Assembly (NCBI RefSeq): GCF_932526225.1 | Contig: NC_064036.1 | Span: 5,525,519-5,589,518, forward strand | DNA: 64,000 nucleotides | Source: Nematostella vectensis | Lineage: Eukaryota > Cnidaria > Anthozoa > Actiniaria > Edwardsiidae | Direction: 5' to 3' | Shown here: piece by piece, positions 44,471-60,000 of the stretch | How the letters are laid out: each line of letters opens with the position of its first letter | Numbering within the stretch: position 1 is the stretch's first letter | Made by a program: the position numbers and the translations under genes | Notes under the pieces: generated by a model | What the model saw: the letters and a program-made list of their open reading frames with translations, nothing else | The model's database searches: none | Told to the model about the DNA's origin: nothing

Positions 44471-45024
44471 TCCGTATGTGTCGTCACGTGATATGTGCAC
44501 GTGATCAAAAACTCAATAGAAGCGAGAGCGGTGATTGGCTGAAGGATAATTTGACCTGTCAAGAGTAATAATTACTGTGATGAAAGCAACAATGAGCTGT
44601 CAATTAATATTCTGTCTCCTCCCACGGGATCTGAGGCCGGCTCTACTAAACAAGAGAAAAATGGAGCTTATAGAAGCCACGCGAAAATAGGGAAAAGCTC
44701 TCCTAAAGAAACCCAGCCGAAACCAAGCGGAAATAACCCTAAACGGCCCATGTTACAAGCCCCATATGTAAACTATCCATCCCGGGCTGTGAATTCGACG
44801 GAAAAAATAATCTTGGAGTTTTATAAAGTGGTTGAGTTCGTTGGATCTCTCTGTTTTGGAGTTTTGATGCTCCTCGCTAGTGCTTTTGTGTAGACGACGA
44901 CGGACGGAAGCTTGCATTGACGGCTAACTTGGAGCAGCAAAGCCTACGCGGTGTCCCCCACGGCCCGGGCTAGAAGCAAGCAACACTGGACGAAAGATTG
45001 GAGTCAAGAAAGTAGGCAGCACGA
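44471..45024 (+). promoter_or_regulatory. probable promoter and 5' UTR of the E-protein gene
   Basis: Two CACGTG E-boxes lie 13 bp apart (44485-44490, 44498-44503). An inverted CCAAT box (GATTGGCTG) lies at 44533-44541 and TATAAA at 44822-44827, about 200 bp before the ATG. CpG content rises through 44600-45200. The TATA-like box would place initiation near 44850, giving a ~170-nt 5' UTR in the first coding exon. Confidence 0.55.
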
Positions 45025-48000
45025 ATGAATACGCTGGGGAGCGATAAGGAACTGAGTGATCTCTTGGATTTTAGCGCGGTAAAGTAACCTGTAAAATGCA
45101 TCTTCTCTCATTCAAACGCAGTACAGAATGCGCTCGAATGGAGAGAGCGCGCACAGCAACAACGCCAAACAGCGCGCTCGCAATCTAATGTACGTGCTTT
45201 CTGTGTCCTAGATGTTCGCACCACCGGGTTCAATGGTCGGTAAAACAGCCGGGACATTGGCCGATGCTACGCTGTCTGGTTCACTCCACAGTCGAACAGG
45301 TGCCTTTTCACCTAGTATAGTTTTGTACCGAAGTAGAACTCGACCTCTGTACAGCACGACATTGGGCGTAAAAGGCCGAAAAACCTGCATCGATCGACGA
45401 AACAAGCATCAGAGAGCCGTACAGAATTCGAATAGAGGCGATCTGGAGTAATATTTGAGATTTTCTTTTGTAGGGACTTTAGATGAAAATTCCACGTGGC
45501 CCTCCACAGTCTCTGGTTTTGACAGGGTATGTATTAGATATCTGTGTATATGTACTGATATCGTATTTTTACTTCTTCGCATCAAAAACAACCGAGCCGA
45601 TCAAGGGTTAACCAACTTGTGGAGTTATAAACAGGGCCAGAGAGTACGAAATACGAGCAATAACTATACACGTGTGAAGGATCGGAACTCGATGTTTTTG
45701 AGATATAATTTGTTTCTCTTCTTACAAAAACATTCGGGTAGCGGGCCACTAAAGTGCTTGCAAAAACATCGCCCGTTTGTGTCCGTGCCCAAAATCCTCA
45801 AACTTTCTCCCAATTCATAGCAAGAAGCACCAGAATACAGTCCCCTGGATAAGAACTGATATCAGGGAAATGTGTAATTTGACCGACTTTTTTACTCAAC
45901 AGTCGTACCACTCCGAGAACCATGGCCTTTATATCGAAGACGATGGCGAATTTCTTTCTCGGAAAAATTCAAGTTTCTCGAATTACCTATCCTCGAACTC
46001 CCTGGCCTCACTAGGTAAGATCTCCCGGTATTTCTGCCATTTATTTCTATGAATAAATCGCCGATTAGGCCCGGCGTTCGCTAGTTTAAAGGGAACTTAT
46101 GGTTTGCTGTTTGCCGTTCGTTGCACGCTTCTATTGTTGTTTATGTTGTGTGGTGCATTTCTGTCGCTTGTATTAATTTGTTGGGGAAAAATCAGATCGC
46201 GTGCTGGAAAAAAGTAACACCATCCGTTCTACATCCAGGCTGGCAATTTCCCTAGGACTATAAACATAACAGAGGCTAGTTAAGGATGGTAATATAAGAA
46301 GCTGTTGTCTTTAAGGTAGAGCTTTTTTATGTCGCCTAGCGTGACCGCCAGATTTGCAAGCGTTTTCTCGGCTGACTGACCAAAGTCTTAACCTAAAGAT
46401 CTAATTTCCTCAAAACCTGATTTGCTCTGTACGGTGCTCCTGCTTTTCAAATAATTTTTTTCCGTCGTCGACGAAGCGTGGATGTACTTATGTGACATTC
46501 TTTATTGCTATGATGAAATAACCACCAGAAAATCCCGTTCACAGTAGATATCGACCAACGGGTCAGTGAGCAGCGATTATAACAACACTCGGCACGTCCT
46601 GAATAAAAAAGAGTCGTCGGTTAAGATTTATATTAGAAAGTAACGCAATTTTTTAAGCATTTTCCTTTTCCTGCAAATAAGAACTTCGAGAAAAACAAGA
46701 GAGCAAACAGTACATATATGTAAATTCTGGGTCCCACTCTCAAGTTTAACCCCACCCTAGCACAAAAAATCCCCACCATCTGTAAGTATTCACTGGAAAT
46801 AACAGCAGTTCGGGACGCTGTTTCACTAGCACCGGCCCCTCATCGCAAGTTTTACACCATGAAAACTTCCTTAGCAACTGGTTAACACAGCCCTATGCGC
46901 TATATACGGTTGAGATCACTCACAGATGGCGATGGCTGTACACACATTTATTTATAACTTGAATAATTTCCTCCCAATCCTTCACGAGTATAGAAAATCT
47001 AAATATTAGGTCATTTAGGAAGTGTATAAGCTAAAGCTGGTTCGAATATGATCTTTAAATGTAACGTTAATTGATCCCGGGCATTTGAACACCAGGCTTG
47101 TTCTGCAGGCTGCGTTAGTCGCTGGCTCAGGTGGTTTCGCCTTTACTAAGTGTGGGTATTATCTCGTAGAAAATGTTAGACTAGAGTGGTAATTGTGTCA
47201 TGAGCAGATTATTTCAGCTTTGTGTAGGAGTTGTGCTGGTACAGTTGGCTAAAGCTTGATGGATATGTATGCGGCCATGTTTAAACAACTTTCCTTGATG
47301 TTCTCCAAGTTAAACAAGCCTTCGTAACGTGTGCACAAATGGCATTATCATTTGATAGCTTACATCAAACACAGCTTTGCTCTCCGAACTTCATCACAAA
47401 GGGAAAATAAATCTGACAAATTTTTAAAAGTGGAACTTATCTGAAAAAGAACCAAGCGCATTTTAGACCGATTTTTAAGTGTCAGGAAGCCATAATTTAG
47501 TCAACGGTAAATGTTTAGAGTCTGAGTCATCACTTTTTTTAAAAAAAAAAAAGGAAATTTCTCGTCACTCCTCTTAGCCTTTGTGGTTGATGATTCAAGT
47601 TACATTTAAAAGAAAATAGTTATTATTTCCTATTTATGTAATTTCTGTTTTTCTCAAATGCATTTACCAAAGCAAGTAACTTTCATACGCTTTTGTGTTT
47701 GATTTTCGTGGCAGAAGCTTCAAAATTTTCAAGTGGACTAAATTTTTAATTTAGAAATCCCCTTAGACAATATACAACTGAAATTTTTGATTTTGAACTA
47801 AGACCACAAAAAGAAATGCTTGGTTAACTAGGAAAGTCTTTGAGGTTTGAAGGCGATCTCTCTGCAGTTCTTAGCTACTCAATGGAAAATCCATTAAAAA
47901 ACAAATTTCCTTCTTTATATGTCTGTCATGAAAAAAAGTTTAATTAGAGATCTTCGTAGGCCTTAGACATAACCCGTGATATGGTCTAATGGGCTGTTCA

Positions 48001-51000
48001 TATTTCAAATTATTTTCTTTACTTGGCTATCAATATGAAAACCTTTGATGCAGCCACGGTGAAAAAGTACTTTGTGGTCTTTCAAAAATTAGCATAATGA
48101 TTTCTCCCAGTGGATGCTCAAATGCATGTTTTGTAATATTAGAGAAATTCATGGAACATATATCTGAGTTGTGTTTAACTGCAAAACACAAGAAGTCAGG
48201 TGAATAAAGAATATCTTGTATAAAGTATTGAGAAATGTTAGGTTGTAGAGTTTTAAAATAGACAATAGATGATTCAAGACGCAATGTGGTAAACATAGAA
48301 AACTCATTTCTATTCATGCAAATCTAAACTCACATCAAAGAAACTATTTGTATTGAAAGACATGTTTACTTTTGGTTTGAGTTTGAGATGATATTAAAGT
48401 TTTCAGTTCATTTTTAAAACTTCTTTGATCAAACAAGTGAACAAATCAAGATATCATATTTTCAAATTTCTAAAATGGTTTTAGAATTATTCTTTCATGT
48501 TTAAAAAAATAGAGCTAGATTGTTTTAGAAAATGAAAAATAATTTTTTCCTAATGTAAAAAAATCATTCTATAACACTGTGGTTTTGCACATGACAAGAA
48601 ATTAAAGACAATTCAGTTGAGACAAAATGTAGGATGAAAAAAGTGAAAAAAATATTAGAATCAGCATAAATGTCTCTGTTGTTGTTTTCTAAAACATGTA
48701 GCAATGGCTCTGAAAAAAAAATGAAAAGCTATAAAATGTTCTGTTTGATATCAGGAAGATGTATGACTGATGCTTTTTGTGGTCTTGTTACAAACGATAG
48801 TATGAAATACAAACTACATAATGTCTCTTCACTCTGATGTGGACAAAATGGCCCACTAATGAAGAAAAACATGTATCCTGCCTTTTTTACATTCAGTGAT
48901 AGTTTGACTATCTTTACCATAAGTCTCCTTTGCTTATTTTAAAACTGTAAGCTCTATTATATTGATTCTCTCAGTTATGAATTGCACCATATTCTAACAG
49001 CTAAACAAACATCTTTTTTTTACTATTCCACTCAATTCTCAGCTCAGGTCTGATTTTTTATCATGTTTATATTATGTTATTTTTCAATCGTGACAATGTA
49101 ATTCAGAGTTCAAGAAAGAATCACATAAACAAATAATACAATTGTAGAACTAAAATCTTGAAACTTTGATAGTAAAATTACTTATTTTATGACAATTGCA
49201 TTACATACTTTTTGCAGTTTCTGACATTTTAGGGTTTTTTTTCATAAACAATGCGTGTGTCTGTGTGCACTCTAATTCAAAGAAAAAGAAAAACTTAATA
49301 GTGGGATTTTAAACAAAAAAACTATAGAAAGGTCTAATGAAACATTCATTATAAAGGCTCACTATCTTCAAGTTATAGTGGTTTATTACTGCGAAGATTT
49401 TAGTAGAATAATTGTGGTTATCAAAAAAAAAACAATTGCCCTTCAAACCAGTACTATATATCAAGTCATACTGCTTATAATTGACTGAAAATGATGTTAT
49501 TTGTTTGTTTCCAGGCAAGTCTAAAGATCCATACACAACAACATATTCCCCAGGGTACAGGGACCCTGGCCTGGGTACAAACCAGGTAAATACAATCTGC
49601 AATATCTAGTTAAGAAGTCCTGAAGGAGACACTGAAATATATCATTAGAAATAACTAGAGTGCTAATCAGAAGAAGCCCCCAGCATCACAAGGCAGAGTC
49701 ATTACTATGACTAAGATTCTCCATTTTATGACTAGACATTTTTTGTTACTTGTATTTTTTTAATAACATACACCGCTTTCCCTCTTTATTTTATGTCTAG
49801 AGATTGAAAGGCTATTTGAGTGAAATTGTTACCAATATCTTTTCTTGATTTCTAGCCCTGCAATGAGGATTTTCCTAATATAATTTTTTAAAAAGAAGAT
49901 GGCATAAGATAGTTAATATTATTTACCAAACATGGCTCTCACATAATAACCAGAGACTGGTGTATCAAAGGATCACTGCATTACATGTTTCAAAAGGAGA
50001 TACAAACATAGGAATGAGTGAATCTGATAGTTGTAGTAATGCAGACAAATCACTTGATAATGGTTGAGGGAAAAGATTTTATCAATGCATTATTCACATT
50101 TTGTGAAGACTTCAATTATTTTCTGGTTTTTTTTTCTAAAATTTACAGCATACTCTGTTTCTAGTTCTACAAGAATGTTCACTAAATCTTGCAATTTACA
50201 TTCAACTTTATTTCAGGGCTCAAACGAAGTATCACTATCTGGAAATGAATGTAAGTCATAATTCAAGCAACTCGTAAATTGTTAACGTGTGGCTATAAAA
50301 CACAGTAGGTGAACTACTGTGTGTGGTTAAGCATTTATTGCTATTTTGACTACAGGGTAAACAGAAAAAGTTAAGAATCTTAAAACTGTTAGAATAAATT
50401 AGACATTTTGGCATACACTGTGGAGAATACCCATTGGTCAACTGTATTTTAAATCTAAACAATTACAAGTATATACCCGAAAGAGATCAACAATAACTTG
50501 TTCACTCTCATGGGAATACCCCCCAAAGACTGACTAAACACTCTAAACATTGAGAAAGCTGTCATGAAGGATCACTTATCTCAAGATTAAGTAGCTTGGA
50601 CTAATGATTTATGAACAGACAATCAACACTTTGACTCATTGGAATGTTACTTCCCTTATTTAACATATTTTCTACATGTAAAATGCACTTTGTACCTAAG
50701 AAATAAAATGTATCTTGCAGTCAGAGGGTTTACCCCCAGGATATGCAAACTATTTCACCTGAAAAAAAATGCTACCAAACAAACCATACTAATAAATACT
50801 TGGTGTCAGACAAATTTCCATTCAAAATAGTAATTATATGAAACTGATTTTGGATATGGTATCCAACATTATTCATGTATTAAGTAACATAAATCGCCCA
50901 TATTTCCAAGTTGTTTGTTTATATTTGAAATTGGAATGACTTATTTTCAAGCCAAAGTTTAAGTGACAATATTTGTTTGAAATCACCTCAGTTACTTGGT

Positions 51001-54000
51001 TGAACTATTCAATGGAAATATAATTATATAGAGATGTAGAGTGGCAGTCTGGCTGGAATACCTTAACATTCACCACATACAAATTATGACAATAACAAAT
51101 CAACACACCCAATAACTTGTTTTACAGTTGAATAGTATAGAGGTATTGCTTTCCTTTTTTTCTAGAACAGCTTCTTATACCTATGTTATATTCATCAGGG
51201 TTCCCAGACCTTATGGACCCCCTGCTAGGGTTGTTTAGGCTGGAGTCACACAAAAACTCAATAATATGAAATATTTTGTCCAAGGTTAAATAATATTTCT
51301 TTATCTATCCTTGTAAACTGTGGGTGGGTTTATTTGTACTGCTTGAGGCAAGTTATCTGTTATTTATTGCAATTATTCCATCACATAATTAGAAAACTCA
51401 TTAGAGTCTATTTTAAAAGTGGTTTAAATTGCTGGAGGGTATAGTTTGTTATCAGTAGTAACAAATAACTACAAATGTGAATCTGTTAAGTACTCAAGAC
51501 TTCTCCTTTTACATTATTATTACCTACCATAACATTTTTTTGTGATGGAAGTGTAAAACCTATAGGTAATTCAAACTGCATTGTACCATATTAACTTTTG
51601 ATTTATTGAATAACATGGATTAAACCAATTATTACTTTAACAATGCAGGGTACCATGGTAGTGTTCCATTATGACAATGACATAGAAATTATGTATTGTG
51701 TTTATTTATGCCTTTAAAGGTAAATAAACAGTAACAAGGATTGTTTATCAAATTCCTTCAGTTTTGTGGGCACTTCATTATTCATACCACAGGGAAGAAA
51801 AGGGCTTTGTTTTCCAAATTATCATCTACCTTAAAAAACAGCATACAAAGCTTCCTTGAAACACAAAAAGGTAGTATGACATACTTCTATGTTTTTGAAT
51901 TAAGAAAAGGCAGCAAATTATTTCTTTCTAGAATCTCTGAGACTGTATATGACACTGTATCTATTGTAGTGTAATTAGATTAAAATATATAAATAGTATT
52001 TTTTGAGGGACTATTACTTTTATTTGGTTTAGTGATTTTATTCTTTAAGTGAAAGTTTAAAATATGGTATATGGGATAAGCTTTTGCACCTTTGTTATGG
52101 ATGTCAAGCACCCAGTTCATAACAACACCATGTTCTACTGGCAGACATCAAAAGTACTTCTCAAGTTTATCATTGACCATGGATGGAGGATGAGGATGTG
52201 AGAAATATACTATCTGATTGTCATGAACTCGAGTGCACAACAGAGTATTTTCCTCCTATTTATAAAGTTTTGGTTAATTAAATTTGCAAATCTTGTATGC
52301 TAATTGGCTAATTTTCTAAAAAAAAACCATTGTATTAGTGGCAGTGGTAGTGTGTCACACTGCTAATAATTTCTAGTATCTGTGAACAGTTCCCAGATAG
52401 CATTCTTTTTCTAAGTCCTCTCCTGCTAAGCACAGAATCTTTACATTTTTTATGAGAAACATGCCTATTGCTGCAACAATGTTAGCCAGCTATCTAGGAA
52501 TCATGTTGGCCCACAGAATGGGATGATACATGATAGTATGACTGATAAAAATAACATGGTAGATGATGGCAGATAACAAAATGATATTTTCAGACTGATT
52601 GTCCTAGCTCATAGCTGCCATCTCTACCGCATTGGACAGTAGTCTCAAGATTTTGAACCTTTTCTCAAGCCTAATTTTCTTGAAAATATCCATACATTTA
52701 CTGTATTCTCCCACATTAGCTATCTTGGTACTTCTGATACATTCACTGTATTTCTCAAGATTTTTCCTAAAGCAAGGTTGACAGCTATGCTAGCTGGTGT
52801 TGTTATCCTTGTTTTTAAACCCTGTAAGGTCTATTTTTGCTAGAAAAGTAAGCAGAGACAGTGAAGGAGGTGAAGGCTTAATAAGTGTACAGGGAATAGA
52901 GAATCAACGCGTGAATAGGAGATGCACGAAAAGAAAAATGCACAGATGAAGGAAGAGAACATGTGTAAAAGATTGAACATTGCCCGTTCCTTCTCCTACT
53001 TTGTTTCCTTTGCTAATGAAAAACCAGCATTAGCACATTAGTACCCTTCCATTTAGATTAGGGATGGCAGTCCCTGGCCCTTGGTTAAACATTAGTTGTT
53101 GTTGCTGTCTCTACAGGGAGGTCAAGAAAGTACAAATCAAGCAAAAGCAATGGCTCCATGTCTTCGGTAAGTTAGTTTGCTTTATTCAGTTGAAGCAGAA
53201 AAAATGCGAAATTCCACCTCCCAAGAAAATTGCTTCAGATGTGATGTGTGCATGTCTAGCCTATAACGATGGATTCCAAGGAGTTATCATATTAGTTGAT
53301 TACTTAGTTGTAAGTATTATTTTGTCGATACTTAACTTTTTTCGAGGTTATTTTCAAGTCTCTCTGTCCAGTTTAGTTGTTGTTGTTGCATTCTCGTTTT
53401 TGAGGAACTTTTATATCTACAAATTCATGCCTTTTCTTAATAAACTGCATGTTACATCACGCAAAGAAAGGGCCATAAGACTTTCTTTCAAGCTTCTGAG
53501 AAAGCAGTAGATTTTGTGGCTATTTCTTGTGGTCGTTTGTACGTCGTGGGGTTTTCAATTTCGAACAAGAGTAAAGTTCTCCAAGTTTTGGCCGCGGTAA
53601 GCGATCCTCATAGTCACGTGATATATCTCCACGCGATTATTTGGTCAGCGGATTTTTTGAACAAACGAGTGAGATCCGACGCGGCGATCATGTATTGATA
53701 TCTTTTTCGATATTCCCCCCCCCCCCCCCCCCCCCCAGCCGCTAACGGTTAACAAGAAAAAAATATATCGAAGCGCTACATGAATATACGCATAAATGAA
53801 CAGTGTTCTTTTTATCACATTTTATCTACTATTTCTTATCTCTTATTTTGTGGATAGATTCGAGTTTTATACTGTCTAAATAAGGCGTTATTTCCTTTGA
53901 TCATTAAAAAATTAGAATTTATTTGACAGTTTGGTGAGAATCTGCCACCTATCATTCAATGAACGGTGTCACGCAATAACTTATTTTCAATTGCATAATC

Positions 54001-57000
54001 GTATAATAATTTTTCAAAAAGCTCATAAGGACTGTTTAATAGTGGGTAGTCGGTAGAGTGAATTTTAACTGCTTTATGAATCGAAGCCGAACGTGAGTTG
54101 AGCGCTTAAGGTCACGGTGAAGTTAAGATGTTCATTTGAGATACACATTTGGTAGGCGACTTTTTATGCAATTAGGCCTTCAAATTATGTTGATAGATTC
54201 TAGGCATGCATTTATAAGCCCCTCGTGTGTCGCGTCTTCCCGTAAAACTAATGCGTTATTCGCGTCTTTGCGCCGAGACAATACCAGAACACCGCTCAGT
54301 TCGAGTCGAAGATGGCTGCAAATCTAAACTATTGTAACACCTGGAAAATCGCGCAGCATTCTTTCAGATGGGGAATAATTTTGCGCGCGACTCAAATTAC
54401 AGTATTTTCGGCGGCGCTGGTTGTTCTCTTCGTCAAACCTGTCATATGATACAGCAATTAATGTAAGGGTTAACTTGATTGGTGGGTCCGCTAGGACTAT
54501 CTCATTGTCCCAACGGAGTGTAGAGTTACCGTAACTCGATCCGCGGCCGCATTTTAGGGAGTGAAATAAAATAAGCCAGACTTCGACTTGATGTTATAAC
54601 GTTGAGAAATCAAAAAGCAGTTTGTGACTATGTGGCGACCACCGTACCCTCACCAAAGAGCTATTATCCCGTATCCCGGACGGGGCAAGGTAAGACAGCG
54701 CATACCGGCCGTTGCTCACATCTTTAGCGCGTGAATGGACGATTCCAGCTGGCCTGTTTGTTTGTGTAGTGTCATATCCTAGTAGACTCATCTTCAGGTA
54801 GCGGAGACGTCTTCTGGAACGGTCGTTACCGGCTCAGGGCTGCCTCCTAGCCCGTAAAACCCTCAATCTGGCACCTTGGAAACCTATTAGGCGTTTTGCG
54901 TTGCCGATTGCTCTCTCGGTGACTTGATTCAAATGTGGTAGATTCCTTGTACCTCCACATGCGATGTTAGCGCAAGCAAATGTATTAGTTAGATGATCAG
55001 TTGACCTGTATGCAGACAGATACTCAACATGTGCCTCGTGCGAGGAAATCACCGTGTAAATAAGCCCGATTAACCATTATTCCTTTGCAAATAGGAACAA
55101 CCCTGGTCCTGAGACAGGATAGCGTGTTTGGCTGGGGTATTTTTCCCTGGAGGCATCCCAAAAAGAATGCTTGAAAAAGGCTGCGTTCTTCTGTCGATTT
55201 TAGTATTTCTAGCTTTACAGGATCCTGCTGAATATCAGTCTTTATAGGACACATGGAAAGTTACACTGTCTGCTTCATGGACCAGCTGTGTTTTGAGAAT
55301 TCAGCTTGCGTGCTGAGAATCTAACAACGACATAATTTCCGACGACATCAGGAACCAATTTAAACGAGTCCGGTTAACAAAAATGCGATGAATTGCAGCC
55401 TCTTGCAAATTACTATATAATCAGCTAAAGACAGGGAAGACTGGCTAGGGTAGGCGCGCAAAACAAGAACCTTTCCCAACCCAAGGAACAAATTAAAATC
55501 GTAGTGGACAAAGTAGTGAAAATGCTGTCGAATGTCTTACTATTTGTACACCCCCACTTTAAAATCAACTTTGCTCTTTTTGTCAATTTAAGTACTTGGC
55601 CTATTTTGTTGAATGATAGCCTTTGCAGAGCCTGATGCGGCTTGCTATCATGCTCTACGTTCTTGAGAGTTTTCCATTTCAATTTACCTATCGCTTGGAC
55701 ATTTGAATGATGAGTTGTTTCCGTGTTTGTTTGAATATCTAGTCCAGGAGAGATTGGAAACGAGATCTAAGTGCTTTGTATGGACGTGGAATGGTGTCAA
55801 AACAGTCATAAATGTCTTCTTTAGCACTCAAGGTCCCTGTAGTGTCTTAAGTGCCCAATGTTACCCAAGGAAGACGGACCTCTGCGGTGTTACATTTGTC
55901 TTGCGCGCTTTTATTGTAAATCATTTTGACTAACGATCACCTGATAGACTCCATCTTCATTGCTTTATCTACATGCTTTCCCTCGTGAAACCCACCGTTG
56001 ATTTGCAAATTATTATTACATACGTTAAAGACCACCCTTGCAGTGACAGCTGGTATAGACTAATTTTTATCTTCTTTCCGCGTGAAGTAAAATAGTCCAG
56101 CAGAAGGCTGAACGTAATACATGTGCTAGAATGACACTGAATCCGAATATTTTTAGAAGTCAAATTACGTGTTCATTTCCCGCGATTGCGTGGAATGCTC
56201 CCGCGAATCTGTTTCATGTTTGTTTGGTAAATACAAATGCAGCCATTGTTCTTTTATTATATTTGAAAACTTATTTGACGATGATGAGTTATTTATTAGG
56301 ATTAGCTCGCACGTAAATAAGTTGGGCATCTCGATAAAAGCCTTCAGTCCATTCCAGAAAATACAAACTGAACGTGTTCCGTTCTTATTGATCGCTGAAG
56401 TATTTGTATTCGCACCACAAAATCTATTATTTTATATCTAACAGCACGAGAAAATTTACTATTCTCAATTTGACTGGACGCGTCTTGATTACCAATCTCT
56501 TATTGGTCCCCCTGACATAATAAAGAAAGTCCTATTCTCTTGCACTCGTTCTCATCTCTATCCGAGGGTGTTTTGGTGGATTTTCTGCTTACCCCTTGCG
56601 TTTTAATAGTCTCTCTACCGCTCTTTATCGCTCGGATCATAGTTTTTCGTGATCTGTTTTTATGGTCATGTATTCATGTCAAGTGCATTTGTTTGTAGGT
56701 TTACTCCCCCGGAGGAGAAGACATGATGGCCCATCCAGACAGCGTTCCTCAGTCACATTATTCACCCAAGGGGGGGCTCTACGGCGATTCTTACTTCATA
56801 GGTATGTACTGAGTTTCCCCTCCCCCCCCCCCTCTCTCTCCATCTGAACCGCTGACTATGGGGTTCTTTAAAGTATACAGTGATAAAAAAAAACATTGAT
56901 AAAAAATTGATAAAAAGCTCAACGTTTGGAATTTTTAAATAAGTAAGACGTTCCGCTTACAAGAACAAAGCATTTGCATTCATTGAATCAGGAGGCTTTA

Positions 57001-60000
57001 TTTATCGTTATTAAAACACATAGTATGGCATTGTAAAAAAAGACAGCCGCCTCTAGAGTTTAATTACTTGAATCAAGGTTTGTTAGAATTTTCCTTTAAA
57101 TACTGTGACATTTTTCCACTTAGTTTACTTAAGTTTTACATTTTTCACGTTTTACTTCAAAAAACGCTTTATAAATCGCGTGTTAAAACATCAAACAGGA
57201 AGCTCGTGTGGTTTGTAGAATCATTTTGGCTTGACCTTGGCCATATCGATTAGACTATTTGGCGCGCTCGAGCTCCACGGTAATATTGATACAGCCGTCA
57301 GTCGGCTTTGGGGGGAAAATCTCCCTTGAACGCTGTATTTGTCTTGCCGACAGCTGGCCTTAAAACCTTTGTGTTTTGATAAACCTCCGGGCCGACCTAA
57401 CACTGTCATTTTACGGGACTGTTCAAAGAAACCACGGACTTTAAGGTCAAACTGAATGACAAAAATCACTTTTTGCCTTTACGAAACTGATGGTGTTGTA
57501 AGGTTTGTTTGGGCTTACATTTTTCAATTTGGTATGATGCTTTTTACTAGCATTTTGTTTGTTCTTGTCTTGTTTTCTTCACAAAGAAACACATGCATTC
57601 AGTAGCCTTGACCTTATTGACGATTACTTTGATAATTAAGAATAAACGAATTTTTAAGGCGGAATTATTACATGAATACAAATTGAATAAACTCTCAAGA
57701 CTTGTAATACAACTTCCTGTGATCTTGTTCAGCTCCGCTAGTTATAACGGATTTCCTCTCGCTGCGCAGATGTTGAAAGGTTTTACCTCCTCTGAAGCTA
57801 TCAGAGCTTCACGTCACGTCTCTGAAAGAGCTCCTTATTTAAAAGCCCTCGTGTCCAATGCCTATTAAACAATGTCGTGTCGCTTAACTGCAAAAACAAG
57901 ATGTCACGTCAAGAGTCACTTGCGATGGAAATACACGTCGTTTTTGCACCCTCCCCCCATCCCACCCTGCTAATCTGATGATAACTCATTTTGATCTGTT
58001 CTTCCAGAACACGGGTCACCAGACCCCTGGAGTCACTCCGGACAGCTCGGTACCACATCATCAGCTTACTCAACATCAGGGGGGACATATGGCACGAACT
58101 ACGGCATAACAGCTAGGGAGGGGATGGTAAGGACACCCCACTAACGACCCCTTTTGATCCAAGTGCCGTCGCTTTGCTTTGTTTTATTTGACATTCACAT
58201 ACTTTTATTTGGTTTTGTAGAAGAATCTGCACGGGGTGCCTGTCGCTGCTTTAGCTAAGGGCCCAATGCACCAGCCAAGGGTGGGTGGGGTCACGTGACC
58301 GCCCTGGTCTCTCCTACCATCTCTGCTTCTCACAATAGCCATACAAACCAATCAAAACAATTTGGTCCAGGCCATCTCGGTCGATTTAAGCAAAAAAGAC
58401 GTTATATCTTACAAAGTTAAGGATGCAAATGACCAATTGTCTGGTTGAACTAAATGTAGAGATTATTTGAGAGATCATGGCTGTCAGAATAGATCTCAAG
58501 TCGGTCTGTTTTCGTATTCGAATTTTTGTTTGATTTCTAATTTCTCGTTGTAAATCAAATTTCAATCAAATTTCATTTGCCAAATTACCAGTAAATTTCT
58601 ACGATTGACTTTTTTAAAACCTTTTTGCAAATCCCTATGTTGCCACTCCCTTCTACTTTGAATTTCTATCCTAACGCTTTCTTAAACTCATTAAGTATTT
58701 TTTGCTTTTCGTCTTTGAATAATTCTTGTTTGGTTTCTAATTTCTCGTAGTAAATCAATCAAAGAAATTTTCTTTGCCAATGTTACCATAAATTTCTATA
58801 ATTGACTTCCAAAATCTCTATGTTTCCGCCTCCTTCTTTTGAATTTCCATCCTAATACTTTTCAAACTCATCGAGGGTTTTTGCTCTTGTGTTCTCTTGG
58901 GGTTATTGCATGGCTGGTAGTAGCTATAAGTGTATTCCTCGCTAACACCAGGGCCTTCTTGTTTTGCTTCATGCTGTTGCTTCTGCTATGTGGAATAGTT
59001 TTTGTATGATTGTTGACTGTTACAATGTTTTTTTGGAATGTTGTTTCCGAAGGATAGGCCATTTCCTAAGGCCAGTGAGGAGACGAATACTGGCACGAAA
59101 TTTATAAGCACGTGAAGAACTATAGTCCCTTGGTTCTTCGCGCAACACATATCCCACAGGTGACCAGGGAGGCCCGAATCAGGCAAAACTGGCTACGATA
59201 TAAGTTACGGATCGTCTCGTTAAATCATACAAAAACGATTCTTTGCTCTTGCTTTGTCTCAAAGTTTTGCTATCTTTGTATGTTTCTTCAAACAATAGTA
59301 CTACAAACGAGATTGTTACTCCATCATGCTTACGCGTATGCATGTACTGACGCAATGTTACTAATCGTGATTCTTGCCTCTAACAGGTTTTTCTTTTGAT
59401 TAATCAATTCTCTTAAGACTCTTCATACTAAAAACGTGTGCAACGGTAGCAAACAATAAACATTTGTTAGAACGTTTGGATTCTTGTAGAACTTTTTCGC
59501 TAAGGTGAACAGTAGAAAAGGTGACTGTCCCTCCTCTCGAAGCACCATCTGACTTTGCGCGCTGCGTTTTTCCAGGGCTACCATCCCATAAGTCATAGCG
59601 AGATGGATAGATTAGCGGGCTTGCCTCCGATGTCGTCTTTCCGTCAGACGGCGACTCTCCACGGACAGACATCACCCTATCTCCACACGGTATCTCCACC
59701 ACTGAACGGCAACGATAATATGGGTGAGTCGATACAGAGGTATCGTTTTTAACGATATCTTTATCATTTTCACCATTGTGATAATTGAAAACATAATTGT
59801 CACAATTTCCATCCTTTTTATCAACATTGTTATTATTGCCATCATCAATTTCATCACCACCACTATCATCATCGTCGCCTGTGTCATCAGTATTATCATC
59901 ATTGTCTTCTCTTTCCTTTTCTTCTTCTTTTACTATTACTGTTTATCCTTATTCTACTTCAGGGCCGTAGCAGGGGGTGGGGCACTGGGGGCACGTGTCC

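Noticed and set aside
45212-45451. Alternative start ATG in E-protein exon 2
   Set aside because: The in-frame first exon 45025-45078 encodes the AD1 motif with a good donor in phase, so this methionine is internal (residue 19); a shorter isoform is possible but unsupported.
53064-53510. 148-codon plus-strand frame with hydrophobic stretches
   Set aside because: It overlaps E-protein exon 53117-53166 in another frame and has no domain; the exon is supported by phase on both sides.
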